DNA of 64,000 bases. It comes from Cyanophora paradoxa. Lineage: Eukaryota; Glaucocystophyceae; Cyanophorales; Cyanophoraceae. The position numbers were made by a program, and so were the translations under genes. Position 1 is the stretch's first letter; each line of letters begins with the position of its first letter. The stretch spans positions 1 to 64,000 of the forward strand of contig QPMI01000091.1 in assembly GCA_004431415.1 (NCBI GenBank), written 5' to 3'. The notes beneath the pieces were generated by a model. It was not told the DNA's origin. It saw nothing but the letters and a program-made list of their open reading frames with translations, and did no database searches. Shown here piece after piece: positions 30,524 to 41,939 of this stretch.

Positions 30524-31253
30524 CGACATGGATTCCTAGCTCAGCAGCCGCTGGGCTCGTGGATTCCTAGCTTACCGTGAATTTTTCTCTGCGCTTGCAT
30601 TGGCCCCCTGCCGCCGCCGCCGTCCCCGCTGCGTCGTCTGACCAACGCCATGGCGCAGACGCGGAGCTCAAAATATCTGAACGACTTGCATCGGGAACGC
30701 TACCTCGGCTGGTAGTAGGCAGCGTAGGCAGGCAGGTCCTGAGGATCAGAGAGCCAGGCGAAGCCGTAGAGCAGACAGCGTCAGATCGGAGAGCAACCTA
30801 GCAGAAGAGAAGGAAGATCTAGAGACAGTGTAATGAAATGGCCCAGTGGAGCGCAAATGTTTTTGAAGAAAGGTCGCAATTGCCAATTTGCAAATTAACG
30901 GTGCCACGGCTAGCGCTCATGATCAGCGAATATGATGTGCTCCGAGGCTCCCCGGGCCCCGGGGCCCCTCTAATCATGAATTCCGTCGACGTGCCCGAGT
31001 TCCGAAGTCCAGCCTGGCAGCTGCAGTTCTCCGAGTCGACCCTTCAGGCCCTGAGGCTTCGATTTCGAGAACACTGAACATTCAATGACTCTCGCCCAAC
31101 CGTGTTGAACGTTAACGGCCGGGCCCCGGGCCCCGCCCCGATCTGCATCAGGGCAGCCCTCAGGGCCTGGCAGCCTGAAAGGAGTTGCTTCGAAGCTCGC
31201 ACGTTTCGAAAACAAGTTCGACTCGGCGACGCAAGCGTTCACGTGAAGAGCGC
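30524..31253. other. Convergent intergenic region with palindrome-rich stretch
   Basis: About 730 bp between convergent genes. No supported gene. TGGATTCCTAGCT is duplicated at about 30530 and 30560. From 30920 there are dense palindromes (CCCCGGGCCCCGGGGCCCC, GAATTC, GTCGAC, CAGCTGCAG), as in the other islands. Confidence 0.5.
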
Positions 31254-34200
31254 CTACTTCTTAGCGGCGGGCTTGGCCGGGGCGGCGGCCTTGGCGGCGG
31301 CGGCGGGGGCCGGGGCGGCGGCGCCGCCGGGGGCCGGCTTGGCGCGGCCGTCGGGGATGGCGATGAGGACGATGGGGCGGGAGTCGCGGACGAAGACGGA
31401 GTCGCAGATGAAGAAGCCCTTGCGCTCGAGCTGGATGATCTCGCCCTTCTGGACGTTGCGGAGGTCGGGCATGCCGACGGCCTCCGACTCGGCGACCGAC
31501 TTGGGGTTGAGGAAGTCCTCAAAGTTGTCCTCCTCCTCGATCTTCTTCTTCGTGATCAAAAAGTCGAAGTCCTGCAGCTTCACCGGCACCAGGTCCCCCG
31601 CAGGCGTCTGCGCACCAGTCAGGAAACCATTGAGCCCTCCGCCCCGCCGGCCAGCCGGCCGGCGCGCACGTTGGCGAGCCAGGTGAGCTTCTTCTCGGTC
31701 TTCTTGAAGTCGCCCTCGAGGTGGAGGCGGCCGGAGAGGCGGACGACCTTGCCGGCGGCGTCCCGCTCGATCTTGTCGACGAAGGCGTTGCCCCAGTCCA
31801 TGAGCGTCACCTCCTCGCCCTCCTTCACCGCCCCCGCGTCCTCCGGGTCCAGCAGCACCTGCCGGAGCGGCAGAACGGTTCGTCAGAGGGGAGCGGTCGC
31901 CAGGCGGCGGCGGGGGAGGGTTCGTTCACCTCGCGGTAGAACTCGACGGTCTTGGTGCCGAGGTCGGCGTTCTTCTTGTGCCGGGGGAGGGCCCGCGCCT
32001 CGGGCCGCTCGGGGCCCCCGGCGAGGGCGAAGGGCACCGCGCCCTTGCCCAGCGCCGTGTACCGCGGCGCGATCGGGTCGATCATCTGCCCCCGCCCTCA
32101 GCCGCCGCCCTCCCAAGCCCGAGATCTAAGGGGCGGGGGCAGTGGGGCGCGCGCCTTCTTGTTGATGGTCCAGAGCTTGTCCCACTCCATGAGGTTCAGC
32201 GCCTTGCTGGCGCCCTGGCTCAGGATGAACTCCCGCAGGGCCTCCACCAGCAGGCCCCGCCGCATGATCCCTGCCCCGCCGCCCTCAGCCCCGCCTGCGC
32301 CCGCCTGGGAGGGGAGGGGGGTGGCGGACCCTGGACGGTGGGGAAGCGGGGGTCGTCCCAGCCGGCGACGCGGCCCTTGTCCACGAACCACTGCAGCTTC
32401 CGCTTCGAGAGGAGCGTGTAGACGAAGTTCATCCGGCTGCGCCGCGTCATCGCGGCGGCGGCGCGGCGGGGCGGCGGGGCGGCGGAGGGCGGGGGCAGGG
32501 GCGGGCCTGTAGTCCCAGATGTGCGGCTTGCGGAGCCCCATCGCGTCGATGAACTGGTGGGGAGGTGAGCGGGGCGGCGCCAGGAGGGGGCGGGCGGGGC
32601 GGGGCGGGGAGGGTGGACCCAGTAGTACTGGTCGTTGCGGTCGTGGTATTCGGAGGTGCGCATGGCGTGCGTGACGCCCTCGACGCTGTCCACGATCGGG
32701 CACGCGAAGTCGTACGTCGGGTAGCACTTCCACTTCGCCCTGCGCCCCCGCCCGGGTGAGTGCGAGCGAGGCCGAGGCGAGCCGCGCGGGGCCGGGCGGG
32801 CCCTGTGCGGTGGTGCGGGGTGAGGTTGCAGCGGTACATGATCGGGTCCCGCAGCGCCTTGTTCTTCGCCTGCATGTCGATCTTCGCCCGCACGCAGCAC
32901 TGCTGCCCCTGCGTCGCCCCGCTCTCAGCGGGGCGGGGCGGGGCGGGGCGGGGCGGGGCGGGCGGGGCGGGGCGGGGCGGGGCGGGGCGGGGCGGGGCGC
33001 ACCCGCTCCGAGCCGGCGAGCATCTCCTTCCACAGCTTCAGGCTCTCCTCCACCGGCGCCGACCTGCCCCCGCCCTTTTCAGCACATCTGAGCCCCGTGG
33101 GCGCCACCCCCCGCTGCCGACGCCGCAGCCGCCGCCCGCCGCCTGCCGGCCGCACCGCGCCGCCGCCTCAATGCCCTTCATGCGCTCGTCGCGGAGCTGT
33201 GGAAAGCGAGGCGTAGCGTTAGGGTTGGGCGGGTCGGAGCGCGATGCGAGGCGGGCGGGATGGCGAGCCTTCTCAACGGGCGTGTCGTCGACGTAGGCCT
33301 TGCCCTCCCTGCGGAGGCTCAGCCGCGGGCAAAGAGCGGGCGGGGGCGGCGGGCGCACTTGATCATCCTCTCGCAGAGCTCGGCGCACTTGTCGAAGTAG
33401 TCCGACGTGTGCGTCGTCTGGCGGCCGGCGGTGAGCAGCCGGGCGGGGCCGGGCGGGGGGGCGGGGGGTGCGGGGGGCAGGCCGGGGAGGGCGCGCACGA
33501 CGTCGGGCTTGATCTGGAGGGTGGCGAGGTCAGCGATGATGTTCTCCACGAACTCGTCCTTCTCCTTGCTCGGGTTCGTGTCGTCGAAGCGCAGGATCAG
33601 CTTCCCCTTGTACCGCCGCGCGAAGTAGTCGTTCAGCAGCGCCGCCTTCGCGTGCCCGATGTGCAGGTACCCCGACGGCTCCGGCGGGAAGCGCGTGACG
33701 ACGTTCCCCTCCGCCGCCCCGGGCAGGTCGATCTCGAAGGAGCCCGTCGACTGGCCCGTCTTCTGCGGCGGGGGTGAGGGAGCCCCCGCGGGGAGCGAGG
33801 GGGCGCCGGGGCCGGGGACCTTCGCGTCCGCTGCGGCGGCCTCCTTGCCGCCCGCCGGGGCCGGAGACGGCGCGGCGCCCTTCTTGCCCGCCCCGTCGGC
33901 GGCGGCGGGGCCGCGCCGGCGCCCGCGGCCGCGGCGGCCACGCCGGCGCCGACGGCCTGGAGGCCGGCCTTCGTGGCCGGGAGCCCCTCGATGTAGGCGA
34001 GCCAGCGGGCGAGGTGAGGCGCCTTGCCCGAGGCCTTCGCCGCCTCAAGCCCGGCGTGGCCTGCGCGCAACGCCGCTCAGCCGCGCCGGGCGGTAGCTAG
34101 GCGCGCCGCGCGCACCGCGGATGGCGGCGAACACCGCGAGGTCGGCCAGCGTGAGCGAGTGGCCGACGACGAAGGCCTTGAGGGTTAGGTGCGAGTCGAT

Positions 34201-34681
34201 GCGCGCCAGCGCGTCCTCTGCGCCGACGATTTCGCGGTCGACCAGCTCGATCCACATATCGACCTGTGCCGCCGCTCACTCTTTGCAGAACTGTGCCGCA
34301 GGTGCCGCAGAAATCACCTCGCTCGCGAGCACGGGGTCTGCGGAGCTGCCGTAGAGCCTCGCCGACGGGAAAGCGCGCGCAAAGTAGCGCGCCGTCGCGA
34401 GGTCGCCACGCAGCACGTCCCTGCGGCGACCGGCGTGCGGCGGTTGGCAAGGTGTCGCGCTAGCCGGGGCGGGGCGGAGCGAACCCGGAAGGAAGCCGAA
34501 CCTCGGCGCAGGACACCGGCGACGGGGCGAACTGCACGCTGGCTCCCGACAGATTCGCCGCGATGGCCAGAACCACAGGCGGCGACGCCTTGCTGTAAAG
34601 AATCATCGTCTGCGGGGCGGGGCTCAAAACGGTAGAGCAAGAAACCTCGCAGGCGAGCGCGGGGACCTTTTTCGTCGCCAT
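31254..34681 (-). CDS. Cytosolic glutamyl-tRNA synthetase
   Basis: Class I aminoacyl-tRNA synthetase charging tRNA-Glu. Starts at ATG 34681 ([12 protein letters not shown]), then [20 protein letters not shown] and a GST-like N-terminal domain ([39 protein letters not shown]), as in eukaryotic GluRS. The catalytic domain shows [20 protein letters not shown] (HIGH motif), [55 protein letters not shown] and [20 protein letters not shown] (KMSKS-like LSKRK). The anticodon-binding beta-barrels read [40 protein letters not shown] and [20 protein letters not shown]. The tail is Ala/Pro/Lys-rich, stop at 31254. About ten short introns, one with a (GGGGC)n tract. Exons splice in frame. Confidence 0.92.
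32929..32999 (+). repeat. (GGGGC)n pentamer tract in a GluRS intron
   Basis: About 14 units of GGGGC with one GGGC break. On the coding strand of the intron this reads CCCCGC repeats, directly upstream of a GCTGAG branch-like motif and the CAG acceptor near 32900. Shorter tracts occur at 52190-52210 and 39733-39760. Confidence 0.9.
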
Positions 34682-34933
34682 TGCGGCGCCTCCTCTCCGC
34701 GTCGATCCGACTGAGACGCGTACCCCTGTCGGTCCCCCAATTCGGCGCCAAATCCACGCAGGCGCCGCTGATGCGCCGCTAGAAACAAGAGAACAAGAAG
34801 CTGCGAAAACGGCGCCCCACCGCCGGGGCGCCGCGCGGGATGGTCAGATGGTGCGCTTCGATTCCATCCCGCGAGCCGTTCGGCGCTCACGCGCGAGAGC
34901 AGCATCTTCCGGTGGAAAGCCTCGAGCAACAAA

Positions 34934-36018
34934 ATGGCGGCCGATGAGATCCAGGCGCGGCTGCGGTTCCTGCGGTGCGCTCCCGAGCCACGCCGCCGAG
35001 CGCCCGCGTGGCTCCGGCCATAGCTAAGCGCTTCCGTGCGCTCGGCAGGTTCAGGCAGGTGCGTCCGCAGGGCAGGTGGCGAACGTCCGTGATGCTCTAC
35101 CTGCGAAAGCAGGCGCCCGTCGCGTCGGGTTCGAGAGAGCCGTGCTGCTTCGCCCTGCGGCCGCTAGCTCACGGGGCGCGGCAGCTGGCGCGTCGATGCT
35201 GCCATCGCCGCTCGGGACGGACCCGAACATGGTGAAGGAGCTCTACGTGATTGTGCAAGCAGAGAACCCGCAAAACGTGCACGTCGTGTACGGTGGGGAC
35301 GCCATCGCGCAGCACATCGTGCTCGAGGCATCCCGCGAGATGCTCGTGCGCCGCGCCGGCCCTCGCATCCGCCCTCGCCGCCGCCGCCGCCCACGCCGCT
35401 GCACGACGGAACGCAGAGCTTCATTGAGAGCACGAACCTCTTCCAAGCGAAGGCGCACCTCGAGATGGAGGCGGGCCGCCCCGCCACGCCCCGCCCCACG
35501 CTGGCGCGGCGGCTGAGCGGGGCGGGCAGGGGCTGGCGTTCACACACGGGGACTTCACGCTGCGGTTTGGGGCGATCCAGATCAACAAGGTGCACCGGGG
35601 GATGGTGCTCGAGCTGGACTACGCCGGCTGCACGGGGGCCGGCGAGGGCCAGGCCATCCTCGACGAGATGGTCGAGATGCTCGGCGGCACCGCCTCCTAC
35701 GCCGACGTCAAGAACTACGTCGCCGCCCGCGCCGCCGCCGCCCGCTCCGCCGCCTCCACCCCGGCCGCCATCGCCGCCTCCGTCGCCGCCGCCACGGCCG
35801 CCGGGCATCCGCCGAATCCCGGGGTGCCCCCGCAGGCGCCGCCGATGTTCCCGATGCCGCCGGAGCTCGGGGACGTGTGGGACGGCTCGCACACGGCGTA
35901 CATGTACGTCTCCTTCTTCCGCTGCCTGCTCCAGAGCCAGCAGGCCGCCCAGGCGGGGCAGCACGCCCAGGCCAGCGCCCTCCAGCAGGCCCAGCAGCGC
36001 GCCTCCGCCGTCGCCCAG

Positions 36019-36055
<37 letters not shown>

Positions 36056-36093
36056 GCGGGGGGGCCCTCCCCAGCCTCACCCTCCAGAGCTAG
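34934..36093 (+). CDS. Mediator subunit 20-like protein
   Basis: First exon from ATG 34934 (MAADEIQARLRFLR, donor GTGCGC). Later exons give KELYVIVQAENPQNVHVVYG, GDAIAQHIVLEASREMLVRR, SFIESTNLFQAKAHLEME and FTHGDFTLRFGAIQINKVHR GMVLELDYAG on reading through. The last two align by eye with the MED20/Srb2 beta-barrel (ELMYV...; YCDFLVKVGTVTMG...GISVEVEYG). A C-terminal extension is Ala/Gln-rich, with a poly-Ala run (about 36018-36055), ending GGALPSLTLQS, TAG 36091-36093. If correct it is a Mediator head subunit. The extension is longer than in animals or yeast. Similarity is weak; the call is tentative. Divergent from GluRS (252 bp). Confidence 0.45.
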
Positions 36094-36180
36094 CCCGCCA
36101 GCGCCGCAGGCGTCCCCGCGTAGCTAGCAGTCAGATCTAGTTCTTTACACAAGGGCCGCACATGTACAGGGCCCCCGCCG

Positions 36181-36761
36181 CTACCTGCGCCTGCCGGGGC
36201 CCCGCTTGCCGCCGGGCCCGGGCCCGGAGCGCTTCAGGGAGCCGAAGGTCTTGCCGGGGAGGGTGGGGAGGTCGGCGGGGCGGCGGCGGCGGCCCGGGGC
36301 GGGGCGGGGCGGCCCCTCGAGCACCTCCAGGTCCTCCAGGTCCTCGTCCAAGGGCACGTCCCACTCCACCTCCCCCAGATCCTCCTCCTCCTCCTCCTCC
36401 TCCTCCTCCGCCGCCGCCGCCGCGGGCGGCGGAGGCGGCGGCGTGTGCGCGCCCCTCGCGCCGCGGGCGCCCCGCTGGGGCCGCTGGGAGCGGGGCCGGC
36501 GGTCGCGGTCGCGGTCGCGCTCGGGCTTGGAGGGCCCGTACTGCAGCGCCCGGCGGAACTCGTCCACGCGCCGCGCCACCGCCGCCGTGATCCGCCCCGG
36601 CCTCCCCGGCCCCGCCCCGGCGCGCTCGGCCCGCCACCGGTGGCGTGCCGGGCGCCGGCGAGGCCCGCGCCGGGAGGAGAAGCGCAGGTCCTCCAGGCGG
36701 CGGCGCGTCTCCGCGCCCACCATGTCCCCGAGGCGCTGCGGAGAGGTCAGGGAAGGCCCGG

Positions 36762-36796
<35 letters not shown>

Positions 36797-37737
36797 CGGG
36801 GGGGGGGGGGCGGGGGGGGAGGGCCGAGGGAGGGGCACGCACGGTGAGGCCAGCGTTGGAGTTGGCCTTGCGGAGGCGCTGGATGGTCTCGCGCACCTCA
36901 GCGCGCGTCCGCTCGAGCTCCACGCGCAGCGTCTCCTGGCTGATGACGAGCGCCCCGGAGCCGCCCACGACCCTCTGCTGCGCGTAGTCCGACGTCGCTG
37001 CGCGGCGCGCGTCAGGCGGCAGCGGCGGCGGGGCGCGGGGCGCGGGGAGCAGAGCGGAGGGGAGGGGAGCGGACCGACGATGAGCTTGAAGTCGGTGTTC
37101 TTGTAGAGGCGGAGGAGCTGGTGGGCCTGCGCCTCGATGAAGCTGTCCGCCGTCTGGCCCTCCTCCGTGTACACCACGTGCACGCCCTCCCCGCCCCCCT
37201 CCTTGCTCACCGACACGAACCCTGCCGCCCCCGCCTCAGCCCCCCGCCCCCCGCCCCTCGCCCGAGCCAGGCGCCAGGCGCTGGGGGCAGACCCTGCGCG
37301 TACTGGGCGTCGAAAACGACCTGCGCGCGCTTGGTCAACACCCCTTCCAGGCTTCAGAGCACCCGTATCAAAGTCAGCGGTTGCCGACCTCGACCTTCCA
37401 GGAGCGAGCCGAAGCGAAGTCGATTAGCCAGTCGATTAGCAGCTGCCGCGCCTGGGAGGGGGGTGGCCTCAGTGAGAAGTGGGGCACCGCGCCGGAAGCT
37501 CGAGACCGGGCCGGGCGCGCCTGGGCCATCTCCCCTTCCACGGCCAGCTTCCTCAGGTGCTCCCAGGCCCCAATCTGCCGCCCGGCCCGTCAGCCGCTGA
37601 GCTCCGCCGAGCCGCGCCCTCCGAGGCTCGCCGAGGGCAAACGCGGGGCTCTATGGCGAGGCCGAGTGTGAAGGCCGCCGGGCGCGGCTCACAGTGTTAT
37701 ATCCGTCTACGACCAGGAGCGTGTTGCGCTGGCCCAT
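36181..37737 (-). CDS. YacP-like NYN domain protein, predicted RNA-processing nuclease
   Basis: Exons in order: MGQRNTLLVVDGYNTV (ATG 37737), QIGAWEHLRKLAVEGEMAQ, ARQLLIDWLIDFASARSWKV, VVFDAQYAQG, EGVHVVYTEEGQTADSFIEA QAHQLLRLYKNTDFKLIV, TSDYAQQ then GGSGALVISQETLRVELERT, and MVGAETRRRLEDLRFSSRRG. The order LLVVDGYN, VVFDAQ, V.YTEEGQTADSFIE, TSDYAQQ and GA..IS is the YacP-like NYN (PIN-like) family, with the conserved acidic residues (DGYN; TADS; TSD) intact. Known homologues are bacterial and plastid-lineage. The C-terminal tail is acidic (Glu run) then basic (KRGPGRRR, stop at 36181). The true N-terminus may include upstream exons as far as 38153 (MLGFTGPALPSAARADGPA, transit-peptide-like), but the splice phase there is unresolved. 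Confidence 0.78.
36763..36820 (+). repeat. Poly-G tract in an intron of the NYN gene
   Basis: Thirty-four consecutive G (36763-36796), then C, thirteen G, C and eight G. It lies inside an intron: on the coding strand the C-run is followed by CCTGACCTCTCCGCAG, a normal branch and acceptor, before the exon starting with RLGDMVGAET. Confidence 0.9.
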
Positions 37738-38244
37738 GTCGACCTGTGCGCGAGTCGGCCGGCACGTCCCGGGTCCGGCAAACAATTGCGGACCAAAAGG
37801 TGCTCGTCCACCTCCGTCTTCCGAGCCTCGACCGCGAAGCCGTGCCGCTTTGGAGGCAGGTTTAGAGGACCGGACGCGCTCAGCCGCCGCACGAGGCTGC
37901 GAGATGCGCGTGACCTACCCGCGCGCACGCGCTCGGGCGCGGCCGGCGCGGCACACCTGAACCTTGCCGTCCCGCCGAGATACGAGCAGCAGAACCGACG
38001 GGCGCCGCGCGTCAGCGCAGGCGCCTCGTTGCCGCGCAGAGCCGCCGACGCCGCCACGCCGCACAACGCGCCCTGGGCAGCCGACGGTCGGGCGCTCGCC
38101 GGGCCGTCGGCGCGCGCCGCCGACGGCAGCGCCGGCCCCGTGAAGCCGAGCATCTTGCCCTCAGCAGTGGCTTGCGAAGAATCGTGTGCCCCCCCCCCCT
38201 GCACAGAGCGCCGAGAGGCTCAGAGCGCCGAGAGCGGCGCCATC

Positions 38245-39971
38245 ATGTCGCGGCTGAGCGCCGCGACTTGGTCGGGCGCGATTCCTTGTTTGGTCACGCT
38301 AGCAGAACACGAGCTCGTATCTCTAAACCCGCCGCCTCCCCTCACCGTGCGCCCGTCTGAGCTCACCGAACGTCGGGCGGACGTCGAGCTCACCGGCGGC
38401 CCCGCGCAGCTCATGCTCAACCGCTTGAGCTACCTTCCGCTGTACGAGGCGCAAATCCGGGCACATTTCGCGGAGCACGTCCCGCCGATCGAAGACCAGC
38501 TCTGGTTCGACTTCGCCGGCCGGCCGCTGAAGTGGTGAGCATGCGGCGCAGCGTTTGAAGCGTACGCGGCTGATCGGCACGCGCCGCGGCAGGCACGTCC
38601 CCATCGGCGTGCTCTTCGACCTGATGGCGGGGACCGAGGACTTGCCTTGGAAGTTGCAAGCGCACTTCACTCAGTTCCCGGCAGACACGCTGCTGCGCTG
38701 CGCGGGCGAGGAGACCGCGCGGCAGTACTACATGAACTCGATGAAGGAGGTAGGGGCGCGGGCGCGTCGCGGCCGCCCAGCGCGGCCGACGGGACCGCGC
38801 AGGCGGTGTACCTGCGGCTTGGGACGGTACGCCCCGTCATTGGGATGACGAAGCAAGACCAGGAGGCGTTGTGGGAGTCCATCAAGGCTGGCGCGCGCGT
38901 CCCCTCGCCGTCCCCGCCTCCCGCCCCTCTGACGCCATGCGGGCCTCTGCAGAGAACCACGAGCGGTTCGTCGCGGCGTACAGGCAGCTCACGGCGGAGG
39001 GCGCGAAGATGCCCCTCAAGCACGTGCCCCTGCGGGTCCTCGTCTGGGGCCGCCCCACCGCCCAGCTCCCCATCATGCCCACCGACGAGTCCGGTGCGTG
39101 GCCCGCCCCGGCAGCCCGTCTCAGGCGAAACCCGGCGCGTCGCAGGGCGGGAGCGCTGCCTAGCCGACGCCCTTGGCTTGTTCCTTCCTGACCTCTTTCC
39201 CGAGTTCGCCCCCGCCCGCCCCCCGCCCGCCCCGGAGGCTCCGCCCGCACCCGCGCCCGATGCGCCGAGCGCCCCCTCCGCCGGCACCCCGCCCGCCCCC
39301 ACTCCCGAGGCGCCGAACCCATCCCCCGCCGACGCCCCCGGGGAAGCCGAGGCGGCTGCCCCCGTGGCACCGCCCCTCGTGCAGGCGCCTTCCGCCCCTC
39401 CGCCCGGACGCCCCGCGCCCTCCGAGCCGGCGCCCGCCGGGCTCGCCCCGCCCGAGCTCCCCGCGCCTCCCGCCTCCCCGTCCCTCTCCCCCGCCGCCCC
39501 GGGGCGCCCGGTAGCCCGGGCAGCTCTCGCCGGCCCCGTCGGCCTTCCCTCCACGTCGTCGCACAAGAAGCTGCCGCCCCTGCCGCCCCTTCCCCGCGCC
39601 CCTCCTCGGCCTCCTCCCTCGCCCCGCCCGCCCGCCGGCCCGCCAGGTGCGGGAGGAGGCGCAGGGCGAGGCGGCGCGCCCTGAAGGGACCTCGCCGTCC
39701 CCGGCCTCCAGCCCGCCGGTCCCCGCCCGCCCCGCCCCGCCCCGCCCCGCTCGCTCGGAGACCGCCCCCTCACCGGCCCCGCCCCGCCCCGCCCGCAGAG
39801 CGCGAGGCATCCGCGGCGGCGGCTGCAGCGGCGGCGGTGCCGGCGGAGCACGGGCAGTTCACGGTGACGGTGCAGGGGATCCGCCCGGCGCTCACAACGG
39901 GCCTCGTCTGGCTCTCCGAGGCCCTCGCGCACCCCGACGGCTTCACGTACCTCGTCGTCGCCCGCCGCTGA
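38245..39971 (+). CDS. ATG5: Autophagy protein ATG5
   Basis: ATG12-conjugated component of the ATG12-ATG5-ATG16 E3-like complex. ATG 38245 begins MSRLSAATWSGAIPCLVTLA. RLSYLPLYEAQIRAHFAEHV and QLWFDFAGRPLKW join in phase to HVPIGVLFDLMAGTEDLPWK and LQAHFTQFPADTLLRCAGEE. ARQYYMNSMKE contains the lysine that corresponds to the ATG12 acceptor (human Lys130). Further exons: ENHERFVAAYRQLTAEGAKM, PLKHVPLRVLVWGRPTAQLP, LADALGLFLPDLFPEF, and the C-terminal QGIRPALTTGLVWLSEALAH PDGFTYLVVARR, TGA 39971. A Pro/Ala-rich insertion of about 150 residues (39200-39680) separates the last two conserved blocks, unlike typical ATG5. All exons join in frame. Confidence 0.92.
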
Positions 39972-40283
39972 GCCCCGCCCCCACTGCATGCGCACCGGCG
40001 CTGTCTCGCACTCGAGCTTCTTGAAATGAAATCAAAACGCGGCCTGGCCTGCTGCGGGGGGGCGGGGCCAGGAGGGGGGCGGGGCAGACGCGCGGGCGGG
40101 GCGCCGGCGACGGCAAGGGAAGGGGTGCGAGAATAGCCGCGGAGTACGAACGGCGGCAGGAGCGGATGGTCGACAGGCGAGGAAGAGGGCGGGGGCGGGG
40201 TATGCGGACGGTGTGGAGTGTCGGAGGGAGGAAGGCGGGAGGGGCGAGAAGAGAGGAGAGGATCGGAGGGGCCTGTGTGGGGG

Positions 40284-41724
<1,441 letters not shown>

Positions 41725-41939
41725 CGCTCCTCCTAAGTTCGAGCCTTGAGACCTCCAAGGGCGAAGGCCGCTCAACCCGTCGACAGTGTACCCCCGGGAT
41801 CAATTTCAGAAAACAATTCAACTGAGCCGCAGAGGCAGCAACGAGAGCGGCGGCAGCGGAGGCAGCGGCAACCGGTCGGCGGTGAGGAGGCCGACACCAG
41901 AAGCTGCGTTGCGTCGGTGCGCGACCGCGTGGTGGCGGC

